From positions 124,001-188,000 of the forward strand of contig NZ_RQEY01000005.1 of the NCBI RefSeq assembly GCF_004770105.1: a DNA stretch of 64,000 bases, given 5' to 3'. A program made the position numbers and the translations under genes. Source of the DNA: Leptospira andrefontaineae. Its GTDB lineage: Bacteria; Spirochaetota; Leptospiria; Leptospirales; Leptospiraceae. Each line of letters begins with the position of its first letter. Position 1 is the first letter of the stretch. Below, in pieces: positions 53,801-59,448 of this stretch. Below the pieces are notes generated by a model. That model saw nothing but the letters and a program-made list of their open reading frames with translations. It had not been told where the DNA came from and did no database searches.

Positions 53801-53964
53801 AACATTATTTTGTGGTTGCCTGGAGTGATAAAGATAATGATTTTATCATGATGGATCACAATAGCAACGATACTTATCACAATAAGATCTTAGATCCAGA
53901 CAAATTTAAATTAATTCGTCGAATCACGTATATAAAACCAAATCAAAGTAAAGGGAAAAAATGA
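44884..53964 (+). CDS. Giant polymorphic-toxin-like protein with HINT domain and putative cysteine-hydrolase tip
   Basis: A 3026-residue secreted protein, similar in its head to the family I recall as TIGR04388 (Lepto_longest). Order: signal peptide (1 to about 27); Gln-rich helical region (about 40-290); Cys-rich repeats (about 290-470); long helical body; hydrophobic Ala/Gly-rich segment (about 1555-1660); Gly-rich beta region (about 1663-1840); HINT domain (C1972 to N2160); a coiled linker shared with the second cassette (about 2218-2345); a variable tip. The tip has C2851 in TSGICYGLAD, H2974 in GQHYFVVAW and D2991 in MMDHN, fitting a papain-like Cys-His-Asp fold (inference). An in-frame ATG at 44716 was rejected because it overlaps the previous gene and hides the signal peptide. 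GGAG lies about 10 nt upstream of the chosen ATG. Confidence 0.82.
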   Translation: MSRYIQKTKYILLLFLLFIGLDRSFPQSVTVPTLNAPVFNGTSLDQTFVLADKMQSISNWDAFVFQSLGVLQSQWEIQLQMQITQMVNSIDTSDHYATVADYQSYVYDSLQGQANELLLEWQQAAELEITQERSKYLGDVFGENSASTQAAMDSFSTQWEQFVNGQGMDLNQGGSNNQASLNGAQQNLENMETQWWNQFNYNIQNGLWTYQQALQNLTQSYQNILNQINQTESQYQAYLAMVQQTEANVKDQIQSSLDGYQTYLNDNDLFWNSINVVYDNDVNSYVIAACASGHVCNTYEYDKATGQFFSQGACPLGQSCVSVLYDTTDKKYLEASCPTGHTCDGEEKENISIRTGLNADGKAFQTAINNVIGALQTGYTMPAIFDSTSGTMLNYNIGCLNGDTCVKGWYDSSTSSFTTGTCSNTSTCYSAVVNTSGSSLTGTYFATTCNVGDTSCVVCASGHSCKVQTMDATLLYASNQMMNFLNNELGVVQTGLQNLINGGNGSGQIHAGSSEYQDRCLGVTAFYSADCGNFATPTAGSSIAVSMADYNDSANTTGMAGLSKMIANYIDGSVSQIDLVNWIMSAYSDSLLTGKDSGFFAMLGLNPGTTISSIADADLVAFNDENYTFDGWAGDWSNDYCHYWGGCSWIYDTNQSYSEARADFAKYHADVFLWWGGVPVGGVLGVEQIQDHLWIDLTLNTQNNNSSANVTTYQDLVLQLQSFQYDWTQNVMPSITNWVAQVANYQAQYDNWQIEKAAAIAEAQSTYSQGVSDLQSQESAWMASMNAVQNSAEKAFNAAENALRDAKGQSNYDTLYAQIMAGLNQGKGGLNANSEASADLASYTESLANLSKGLNDKSSSGVPDSTLLSNFANSFSNLVAGASNLSLLSATNNSVMDSTANYMIGIADSMRNEKTFKQNGVGNLLEAYHIQTKEVKGESYVLDHGQRIAMLDDHGNQKKDGEGNLVYKTVSDWLQEKCGDDLSNDACSKFVENKYSEVTVNADGSISATTKAYTGKNHLRAGGDATNYNDYVFDTENKVVTVNAPKRALMGRGISSLGNVFDAENNGVGDYISSSFGNINSYLSNSKTSVNLFSEVSAFNLRNSSLSNMASNSAMSQVKVANMVVDYVKSVLLGGVGTGEWVAGQVNQAVQDVYASALVKVFDLDPQTASFVAGMYMTNQAAHQARHEMNTQYGGHGWLLHKYEDLVDNMGVIGDYIKYSNPIGWGFEAVTLADKTHNADNLKALDAWHNFKYNVASFGIQKYGQEHGWDANQTAMAGQFVADYMKMKDAKHALGIDGAAFSLNSLNGLNKLLGSYVDGWVTEGAGGILSGLAHLGGDLGIVGESAERNFNKDLRYAINDIKLKDIKDAIHQWKNDQPQIAREMIKLYGDSQGWSDAEKNMWADLYGNYVAREQAENDLHARNGFVVTWVDDRLFSGGITSLIGKGIRGLTTAVADVGRDWGLSSEEFTDSVYKQSKDWSNDISGADIKARMQTGAINKASVQTDLRDKLFDWIGDQLSPQFAGLDGHSIGLLLKHQIDTREAHKAAREQRLQDAQLIGQVAAAAALAYFAGPAGAKAAGELFAAIGLEGTAVATYAAGTYTTAVAGMNVSITGAQIMVAATSAVAQGILGFQTGGDNGAVAGILNAAISALTVGTKTPLTGYVSWTKHQNANLLTGQQEVKGGWGGGVTYNGGVVKDLAGVIGANSGGIGLSFNPGSGLSIDANVGFSNNLGVGLSYNTSDGNYTASGQYNIKVADKQSLTLSMSASKTGQASAGVGYNYGGHENVSPLLKGTGGSITFSNDGSVGVSGQIIGATIGSIAYNTETRQWGKLALNQNFQYEFNQGWAADNAANNEQESSRKIAEVEGRTLVKDGKLSQQQYDDLIAKDPGALREKFADYSHTIGKDDLAKLVQTMDGVATEMGYKFKATNDSSDGAEGFFKKLAGSVKQSFGIADDGIAAIDKDGNFKYSVCFEGDTLISTRDGMKRISEIKIGDYVKSLNEETGEVTYKKVLRTYQREVSQVYKVTYENGTSVTATGEHPFRVINGEDRRVSFENSDIDTGRNSSWVKAGSLTTKDRSVTLASIQNAERKNSSNRQFMQAGISLAAVVNRSQAAWDDVEKGTLGIRKVEVIEKKEKVYNLEVEENHTYFVSKDAVLVHNQCFKDALTGQWNLGDKERLFVNTGIWENGTNGKGLSSGSTLPEIRVAANRNKPTPELDGWANDTLKNANNSKYMKIVSSPEYKEAENQRNNTVTRHGNLLRWKEEMKGILKLVELGSRRPQSLDEANDYITLKKFAEKEIRETDKKLIDARKQFDEANRKVAEKAKELSDREDRRIASANPIDKLAGKDIKFKDIGVANIFDDPNKQVPNTNVKLKPDGAVEDKALQVTAKGKQVASKEADKIRKGEDESTREIVLNNNRYKRRIDDKTGEAVYEREYDKGVKEEIRINNKNQVEQKLSWNSLLGYGPEESKITVFEPSGKVVDTSGKDKTEKVAAVKKAEEKRPTKEELARLNEELNSDKHLNENENNEVADLKRKLQVVAGKDRQKITEEIREKRIRAYVRDNKLAEDLSEVNQKDLTDNLRKIASGAKDSNEAGEKASNLLQAAAGGPTDDSFPNRGNLSKEISRTWKKTKNQIRTALDERRVREQKENTKFEFDEKGNFRIVTPKQEPEYIGFDSVSEILDYNKSNQSHTKYTDMSSGKGGVAEQLHDDVDLFRFNKETKYYYQEELDAATQNKDTLTKSINAVETANKGLKTDISKLKEQISSLKRDKKSDPNELSQKQSTLKIKEGILKQNQDSVSNAQKELDKTKKLVNYFEGKKAIFEESKDWLMSDDKNVQQVTAGVTSGICYGLADYKLLQSNGLVKESFGEWYRDQVRKGNLKKGGTQAGGYGVFVGAQEDGDDGLFGGYESVRIPDEGKDADLTGELKRSMDYDKVIDRLKAEGVKSFKVWIDKTDYQGYGTDLNTDRTGQHYFVVAWSDKDNDFIMMDHNSNDTYHNKILDPDKFKLIRRITYIKPNQSKGKK
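50797..51369 (+). other. HINT (pretoxin-type) autoprocessing domain, active copy
   Basis: The catalytic Cys begins CFEGDTLIS. The TxxH motif is TGEH (T2037, H2040). The C-terminal block ends in VLVHNQC with His2159-Asn2160. All residues needed for Hedgehog/intein-type cleavage are present. Asn is followed by Gln and then Cys, so peptide cleavage and tip release is more likely than splicing. The copy at 54837-55409 has the same length. Confidence 0.85.
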
Positions 53965-54488
53965 GAAAGATCATTTATTGTGTTCTACTATTAACACTTT
54001 TAGCATCATGTAAAGAATGTGGAAAGGAAAAGGAGCCCGAAGTATCCTTTGATATTGAAGGAGTATATGGAGTTTACAATGCGAATATGGCTGGGCAAGT
54101 GTTCACGGCAGAATCTCCCGCTTCTTATGATGCAGTCTGTATCGAAATTCAAAAGCCAGATACATTGATCGTTCGGTTTCTCGATTTAACAAAGATAACC
54201 GATGTATCTTTGCAATGGAGTAAGGTCGAGGAGGGTAAATATAAAATTAACACTAAGGGGCAAAATGCTTATTTCTATGATTACATCATAAGAAAACATG
54301 CACCTGAGCTTACATTGATGTTAAGTTATAAAGTAAATAAGCCAGACAGAAAAGATACTGAAAACTATACAACAATGACAAAACTTTTTAATCATCCAAC
54401 ATTAGACTCCTGTGCCGATTCTATGAGAGAAGAACTCCAGCGTCCTTCGGACCCAGGCCCAGAGAACAACTGGGGACAGGGTAAGTAA
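53961..54488 (+). CDS. Lipoprotein, likely immunity protein for the cysteine-hydrolase tip
   Basis: A 175-residue lipoprotein with lipobox LLASC (Cys17) and a beta-rich mature part. Its ATG overlaps the toxin stop by ATGA, so translation is coupled, as is usual for toxin-immunity pairs. A lipoprotein anchored in the periplasm fits an effector acting on the cell wall or periplasmic targets. Immunity function is inferred from position and from the parallel arrangement at 58057; the family is not recognised. Confidence 0.72.
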   Translation: MRKIIYCVLLLTLLASCKECGKEKEPEVSFDIEGVYGVYNANMAGQVFTAESPASYDAVCIEIQKPDTLIVRFLDLTKITDVSLQWSKVEEGKYKINTKGQNAYFYDYIIRKHAPELTLMLSYKVNKPDRKDTENYTTMTKLFNHPTLDSCADSMREELQRPSDPGPENNWGQGK

Positions 54489-54515
54489 AGAGCTTGCAAC
54501 AGGAAATTTGATCAG

Positions 54516-54540
54516 AAACCCAGCTTTGGCTGGGTTTTTT
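54516..54540 (+). terminator. Intrinsic terminator after first immunity gene
   Basis: AACCCAGC and GCTGGGTT form a stem with a short loop, followed by a T-run, 28 nt after the stop codon. The same stem occurs after the second immunity gene (58771-58795). Confidence 0.85.
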
Positions 54541-54563
54541 CGTTTTAGGCAAGGTTCAGATTT

Positions 54564-54718
54564 ACAACGCGACAGTGATCGCAGCGTAAATCCTGCGATG
54601 CACCGTCGTAAAGAATGAAGGTTGTAAATAAGAAAACCGTAATGGTGCTTCGCTGATTGAAGCGTAGAGCGCGGTCCTGACAAAGTCAGGAGTCGCCCAA
54701 ACTAACATTAAACGACTC
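54564..54718 (+). repeat. 155-bp direct repeat R1 at the cassette boundary
   Basis: Nearly identical to 58971-59125, with 4 mismatches seen in 155 bp. Its first part is a long imperfect palindrome: ACAAC at the start pairs with GTTGT near 54622, and CGAC..ATCGCAG pairs with CTGCGAT..GTCG. A 7-bp perfect hairpin (TCCTGAC-AAA-GTCAGGA) lies near its end. The last 8 bases are already the first codons of the headless HINT cassette. Confidence 0.85.
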
Positions 54719-57700
54719 CTCGGAAGGAGCAGAAGGATTCTTTAAAAAGCTCGCAGGATCAGTTAAACAGTCGTTTGGGATAGCAGACGATGGAATTGCA
54801 GCAATAGACAAGGATGGGAATTTCAAATACTCGGTCTGCTTTGAGGGAGATACATTAATCTCCACAAAAGATGGGATGAAACGCATCTCAGAGATTAAAA
54901 TCGGAGATTATGTAAAGTCTCTAAATGAAGAGACTGGGGAAGTTACTTATAAGAAAGTATTACGCACTTACCAGAGAGAAGTATCACAAGTCTACAAAGT
55001 CACATATGAGAACGGGACAAGTGTAACAGCTACAGGAGAACATCCGTTTAGAGTAACAAACGGAAAAGATAGAAGAGTTTCTTTCGAGAATAACAACGCA
55101 GATACAGGAAGGAACAGCTCTTGGGTGAAAGCGGGAAGCTTAACTACAAAAGACAGAAGTATAACACTCGCAAGTATCCAGAATGCAGAGATCCGTAAGA
55201 TCATAGATAGACAGTTTGCTAAGGCAAGCATCTCACTTGCAGCGGTGATGAATCGTGCTCAAGTAGCTTGGGATGGCGAAGAGAAAGGAACATTAGGAAT
55301 CCAGAAAGTAGAGGTTATCGAGAAGAAAGAGAAAGTATATAACCTTGAGGTGGAAGAGAATCATACTTATTTTGTAAGTAAGGATGCTGTTTTAGTACAT
55401 AATCAGTGCTTTGAGTCAATCGGAGGACAAAGCTTTATTACTTTAACTAAAAGTCAGGCCGAGTTCCTGAGAAATGGCGGAGTGTTCTTAGAAGGCTCTA
55501 ATAAGGGAGCGGGTGCATCTTTTACAGGAGAAGGCATTACAGTTAGAGCAAGTCGTGAGCAAGCCAAACCTGAGTTAGACGGGTGGGCTGACAAAGTGCT
55601 TAGTGATCCAAAAAATACTCAATCCATGAAGATCTTGTCTTCTCTTGAATATAGGCAAGCGGAGACCAATAGAAACAATGCGATCGTAGGTCATGGAAAT
55701 CTACTTCGCTGGAAAGAAGAGATGAAAGGAATCTTGAAACTTGTGGAAGTAGGTTCGAGAAGACCATTGTCTCTGGATGAGGCCAACGGGTTAATAGTTC
55801 TCAAGAAGTTTGCAGAGAAAGAGCTTCAGGACGTAGATAGGAAAATTTTATCAGCGAGAAAACAAGCTGATGATGCGAATCGTAAACTTGCCGAAAAGAC
55901 CAAGGAACTAATTGATCGGGAACAGAAAAAGACACCAATTGTGGATCCTGTAGAAAAGTTGGCAGGTGCGGATCTCAGACGTGTAAGCTCCCCAGATTTA
56001 TTTGGTAGTCCATCTAAAACGTTAGAAAGGAAGCAAGCTGAGGTAAATGAAGAAGTAAGAAAGGCTACCAAGAGAGATATTTCTGAAAAACAGAACGAAT
56101 CATATCAGAAGATTGTAAAAGAAGCATTTCCGACGAAGGAAGGAAGGCCAGGTGGAGAAGAATTAAATCGCAAATTGGAATTAACTCAGGAGAAACTATC
56201 TCAAAAGAACAAAAATCTTATCGATGAATGGAAGAAGTCTATCGAAGATATCAAGAAAGAAGAGATCTCAAAACTAAATGAAGAAAGAAATAACCATTTA
56301 AAGAAAGATCCAGAAAAGATCTACGAACCATCTGATGAGAGAAAGAAGAGTTTAAAAACGGCGCAGGCTAAAGTAGCTTACTTGGAAGAAGCTATTAATG
56401 GTTTGGTTAATGAAAAAGTCTTACCATTCCCGAAAGAGAAATACGATAAAGCGTTCGAGCTATCACAAAAGGGTAAGCTGACTACAGCGGAAAAGAACGA
56501 ATTAGACGGGCTTAAAAAAGAATATGAAACTCATCAAAGCCAAGCCGCCTCTCGCTTGAAAGACGAAGAAAATATCCAAACAACGCTCAACAATATGTTG
56601 AATAGGGATAGAGGAGAGTTAGCGGATTCGAGAAATAGCAAGGCTCAAAAGCTAGAAGATTTGGAGAGAAAGCTTGCTCAGATGGATGATGATAAGGATC
56701 TCAAGCAATCCCAGGACTTAAAGAAAGAGATCGCGAAGTTGAGTAAAGAACTGGATAAAATAGATAAAGATATACTTACAGGTGCACCTGTTCAGAAGCC
56801 AACCGATACATTGGAAGTCTACCTTGTCCGAGAAAAGGATGATTATCGAAAGCTACCACAAGCGATAGAGAAGATCGTCGACTCTTTGGAGAAACAGAAG
56901 GTAAGATATAAGGCCGAAGGTAATACGGCGAAAGCGGAAGCATTAAAACAAAAAATCCAAGATTTTAAAGATCGCTCTGAAGAAGCCAAAAAGTTCGCTA
57001 AAGATGATGTCCTGACTGCAATGCTTCGCAAAGGCGGTAAAGAGAGAGAAGAAGCAATTGCTCAGATGAAAGAATTTCTGACTCATGAGGGAGCAACGAG
57101 AAAGTTAACTATTACTGAAACTGTGAAAAATCCAGTAGGGGATAACCCGGATGCGGAAAGTGTGTTTATGACTTCCAACTTTGGACGCGGAGGCTATGGA
57201 TATACTGAAGTAGCTCATGCTGCAAAGGAAAGCCATGATCATATTGGAGCTGACTATGCAGGAGAACAAGGAGATCGGTTGAATGCTGTGATTGAGGGAA
57301 CGGTCATTCAAGAACCAGGTAAAGGTCTCTCTATCACTGTAAACAAAGAACTTCCCAAATACATGGTAGAAAAAGGGATCAGTTACCAAGAAGCTCAATA
57401 CGATTCTAAAGGTGCACGAACACAAAAAGCGGGTTACCATGACAGGAATGGGAATTCATATTCAAAAGAAGATCTGTATAAAATGGACTCGGAGTACAGA
57501 ACTGGGCTAAGTAAAACTGAATTAAAGAATATTAAACCGTTTGCACACGCTAAGACAATCGGAGTAGTTTCTAAAAACGGAAAGCTATTGAAACTTGCTA
57601 GTGCGACGAGTTATGTGCCGTTATCAACAGAAGAGATGGCTATAGTTCCTAAAGAGATCCAAGAAAAGCCAGAGCTTGTGGATATTACTAAGGCAGGTTC

Positions 57701-58043
57701 CGGAAATAGCTTGGTAACAGAATCGACGTTAGTTGGAGAGTTTGCTGGAACGTATCGGATTGACTACAAGCATATGGATAGAGCCCCTATGGACGCAAAT
57801 GGAAACCCTATAAAAAATGGGGATCCGATTAAGCCGGGAGGTAAAATTGGAGTGATGGGGAGTACCGGAAGAGCAACAGGAATCCACGATCACATAACCG
57901 TAATTTCGTATGGCTCTGAACCGCCCAAGGGTGTTAATAAAGTCTTTTATACTCCTGTTAAAGATAAGAATAATATAATCATTCATTACTTGATAAATCC
58001 ATTGTATTTCCAAAAAGTGATGGCTCCTTCCGGAGCAAGGTGA
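54711..58043 (+). CDS. Headless toxin cassette: HINT domain plus M23 peptidase tip (no start codon of its own)
   Basis: Open frame matching the active gene from codon AAC (50671 there, 54711 here) through the HINT domain and the coiled linker, then diverging. No ATG, GTG or TTG lies between the stop at 54678 and the ATG at 54876, which is already past the catalytic Cys (54837). A product from 54876 (1055 residues) would lack signal peptide and HINT nucleophile. After long coiled-coil regions the tip is an M23 metallopeptidase: HxGxD at 57240-57254, YKHMD, and HDH at 57885-57893 after GVMGSTGRATG. M23 enzymes cut peptidoglycan cross-bridges. It probably works only after recombining onto a head gene. 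Confidence 0.8.
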   Translation, partial: NDSSEGAEGFFKKLAGSVKQSFGIADDGIAAIDKDGNFKYSVCFEGDTLISTKDGMKRISEIKIGDYVKSLNEETGEVTYKKVLRTYQREVSQVYKVTYENGTSVTATGEHPFRVTNGKDRRVSFENNNADTGRNSSWVKAGSLTTKDRSITLASIQNAEIRKIIDRQFAKASISLAAVMNRAQVAWDGEEKGTLGIQKVEVIEKKEKVYNLEVEENHTYFVSKDAVLVHNQCFESIGGQSFITLTKSQAEFLRNGGVFLEGSNKGAGASFTGEGITVRASREQAKPELDGWADKVLSDPKNTQSMKILSSLEYRQAETNRNNAIVGHGNLLRWKEEMKGILKLVEVGSRRPLSLDEANGLIVLKKFAEKELQDVDRKILSARKQADDANRKLAEKTKELIDREQKKTPIVDPVEKLAGADLRRVSSPDLFGSPSKTLERKQAEVNEEVRKATKRDISEKQNESYQKIVKEAFPTKEGRPGGEELNRKLELTQEKLSQKNKNLIDEWKKSIEDIKKEEISKLNEERNNHLKKDPEKIYEPSDERKKSLKTAQAKVAYLEEAINGLVNEKVLPFPKEKYDKAFELSQKGKLTTAEKNELDGLKKEYETHQSQAASRLKDEENIQTTLNNMLNRDRGELADSRNSKAQKLEDLERKLAQMDDDKDLKQSQDLKKEIAKLSKELDKIDKDILTGAPVQKPTDTLEVYLVREKDDYRKLPQAIEKIVDSLEKQKVRYKAEGNTAKAEALKQKIQDFKDRSEEAKKFAKDDVLTAMLRKGGKEREEAIAQMKEFLTHEGATRKLTITETVKNPVGDNPDAESVFMTSNFGRGGYGYTEVAHAAKESHDHIGADYAGEQGDRLNAVIEGTVIQEPGKGLSITVNKELPKYMVEKGISYQEAQYDSKGARTQKAGYHDRNGNSYSKEDLYKMDSEYRTGLSKTELKNIKPFAHAKTIGVVSKNGKLLKLASATSYVPLSTEEMAIVPKEIQEKPELVDITKAGSGNSLVTESTLVGEFAGTYRIDYKHMDRAPMDANGNPIKNGDPIKPGGKIGVMGSTGRATGIHDHITVISYGSEPPKGVNKVFYTPVKDKNNIIIHYLINPLYFQKVMAPSGAR
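54837..55409 (+). other. HINT domain of the headless cassette
   Basis: Same length and motifs as the active copy (CFEGDTLIS, TGEH, VLVHNQC), so it would be functional if joined to a head. It forms the conserved homology block between cassettes. Confidence 0.82.
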
Positions 58044-58056
58044 GAGATTTGTTTTT

Positions 58057-58761
58057 ATGAAATTCGCTTTGAAACATTTTTTTTTAATTTTTCCTCTGCT
58101 TTTACTCGGCGCAATTTCTTGCAAAAAAGAAATTACGTTTTCAGAAGGAATCGTGTATCTGCCAGGTAATGAAAAAGTAGAAAAGCAATTTAAAGCAATT
58201 GGTGTAGACCCTAAGAAAGTAGCGAGCGAGCAACTTCTCAAGAGTATTCTGGAATTGAAAAACGAAGGAATAAATGAGAAAGATGGGAGCATCCTTGTTT
58301 ATCTCAGTAGTATAGATCTTGGTAAAGCCATGCAAGCGCAGTATAAATTTTCAGATAAATATGATGCTTTGCATGCTTGGGTAGCGAGTTTCAAAACAGC
58401 CAAGACGTGGTGTGATTATCACTTACTTTTTAAAGATAAAATCGTATCGTTTGAGATCGAGCCTATTCAGGCGTATAAAGATAATGTTTTCCCAGATGGT
58501 TCATTCGATAAGGTTCTGAAATATAATGTATATCTCAGAAAACAAGGAGAAATGGGAAAACTTACTTCAGAGACCGCTTATACATTAGTATTTACAGGCG
58601 AATTATATAAGGATGGGGATTGGAGTCGTTTTTCCATAAGTTCTTTTGAGGACCATGGGGTTCACAAATGCCCGATTCGTGAGGTAGACCCGGAAACAGA
58701 GCATGAGATCGAACAGATCAAACAGCGAACGAAAGAGTTAGAAGCAGAAGGCAAGTTATGA
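58057..58761 (+). CDS. Lipoprotein, likely immunity protein for the M23 tip
   Basis: A 234-residue lipoprotein with lipobox LLGAISC (Cys22). It starts 13 nt after the M23 cassette and takes the same place relative to the tip as the gene at 53961. The mature part mixes helices and strands and shows no family I know. Periplasmic anchoring suits protection of peptidoglycan or inhibition of an M23 enzyme. It is unrelated in sequence to the first immunity candidate, as expected if each protects against its own tip. It has a GAGAG upstream and may be transcribed even though the cassette lacks a start. Confidence 0.7.
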   Translation: MKFALKHFFLIFPLLLLGAISCKKEITFSEGIVYLPGNEKVEKQFKAIGVDPKKVASEQLLKSILELKNEGINEKDGSILVYLSSIDLGKAMQAQYKFSDKYDALHAWVASFKTAKTWCDYHLLFKDKIVSFEIEPIQAYKDNVFPDGSFDKVLKYNVYLRKQGEMGKLTSETAYTLVFTGELYKDGDWSRFSISSFEDHGVHKCPIREVDPETEHEIEQIKQRTKELEAEGKL

Positions 58762-58770
58762 CGAAAGTAG

Positions 58771-58795
58771 AAACCCAGCCTCGGCTGGGTTTTCT
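58771..58795 (+). terminator. Intrinsic terminator after second immunity gene
   Basis: AAACCCAGCC/GGCTGGGTTT stem followed by a short T-rich tail, 9 nt after the stop. It matches the stem of the terminator at 54516-54540. Confidence 0.8.
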
Positions 58796-58970
58796 CGTAA
58801 AAGGGTTCTGTGCACCGGCGGTGCGAAGAGGAGTAAAAAGAGTTCTTCGAAAACAATTTTCTAAGTGAGAGGGATTGGGCTTAGAGAAGAAACAAAACCC
58901 TCCGTGTCTTAGCGGCTCTGTGTGAGAAAAGAACAGTGAGAAGCTAAGAAAAATCTGAGGACATTGATTA
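58796..58970. other. Non-coding spacer with dispersed-repeat arm
   Basis: Contains a small hairpin (GCACC-GGC-GGTGC, about 58812-58824) and the arm CTTAGCGGCTCTGTGTGAG (58908-58926), related to the arm at 15221-15237. No ORF was supported. Confidence 0.45.
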
Positions 58971-59125
58971 ACAACGCGACAGGGATCGCAGCGGAAATCC
59001 GGCGATGCACCGTCGTAAAGAATGAAGGTTGTAAATAAGAAAACCGTAATGGTGCTTCGCTGATTGAAGCGTAGAGCGCGGTCCTGACAAAGTCAGGAGT
59101 CGCCTAAACTAACATTAAACGACTC
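58971..59125 (+). repeat. 155-bp direct repeat R2
   Basis: Second copy of the R1 repeat, 4407 bp downstream, with the same internal palindrome and hairpin. R1 and R2 bracket the headless cassette, its immunity gene and its terminator. Confidence 0.85.
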
Positions 59126-59150
59126 ACCGGGATGAATGAGTGGATTCTTT
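59118..59150 (+). pseudogene. Decayed start of a third toxin cassette
   Basis: Directly after R2 the sequence aligns without gaps to the first 33 bases of the headless cassette, with 23 of 33 matches by eye. AACGACTC opens both and GGATTCTTT lies at the same +24 offset. In frame it reads NDSPG, a stop, then MSGFFEDL, against NDSSEGAEGFFKKL. Homology then fades. It looks like a truncated cassette remnant. Confidence 0.5.
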
Positions 59151-59448
59151 GAGGACTTGCAATATCAATTTCGTTTAACACTTTAATTTAACAGCGGAAA
59201 GCGATTCTAAATCCACGACTTATAGTATGAATCCACACAAGCTTGACTGTGGAAAATGCAACTGATGAAGAACAAGAAACAACTTTATCAATAATTGTTT
59301 TCTTACGAGACTTTATATATCCAATTTAGGGTATAAGATATTTCCATTTACTATTCAATCTTACATTCAGATTTTTTTTGTTCTTACTTTAAAATTCTAT
59401 TGCTCTTATTGCTATGCACCTTGATCTTTTCCTGTTCTGAGTGGTGCT
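59151..59448. other. AT-rich upstream region of the second head gene
   Basis: About 300 bp without a supported gene. A TTGACT (59243-59248) lacks a good -10 box, and a TATAAG follows the TTTAGG near 59334. The promoter of the second head gene is expected here but could not be fixed. Confidence 0.4.

Noticed and set aside
54564..54718. R1/R2 as true integron attC sites
   Set aside because: The imperfect palindrome is attC-like in shape, but the outer arms (TTACAAC and GTTGTAA) do not fit the RYYYAAC/GTTRRRY core, and no integrase gene is in the window.
57729..58292. 187-codon ORF on the - strand
   Set aside because: Antisense to the M23 tip and its immunity gene, both strongly supported; no Shine-Dalgarno or family resemblance.
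59243..59272. Sigma-70 promoter before the second head gene
   Set aside because: TTGACT is present, but no acceptable -10 box lies 16-18 nt downstream.
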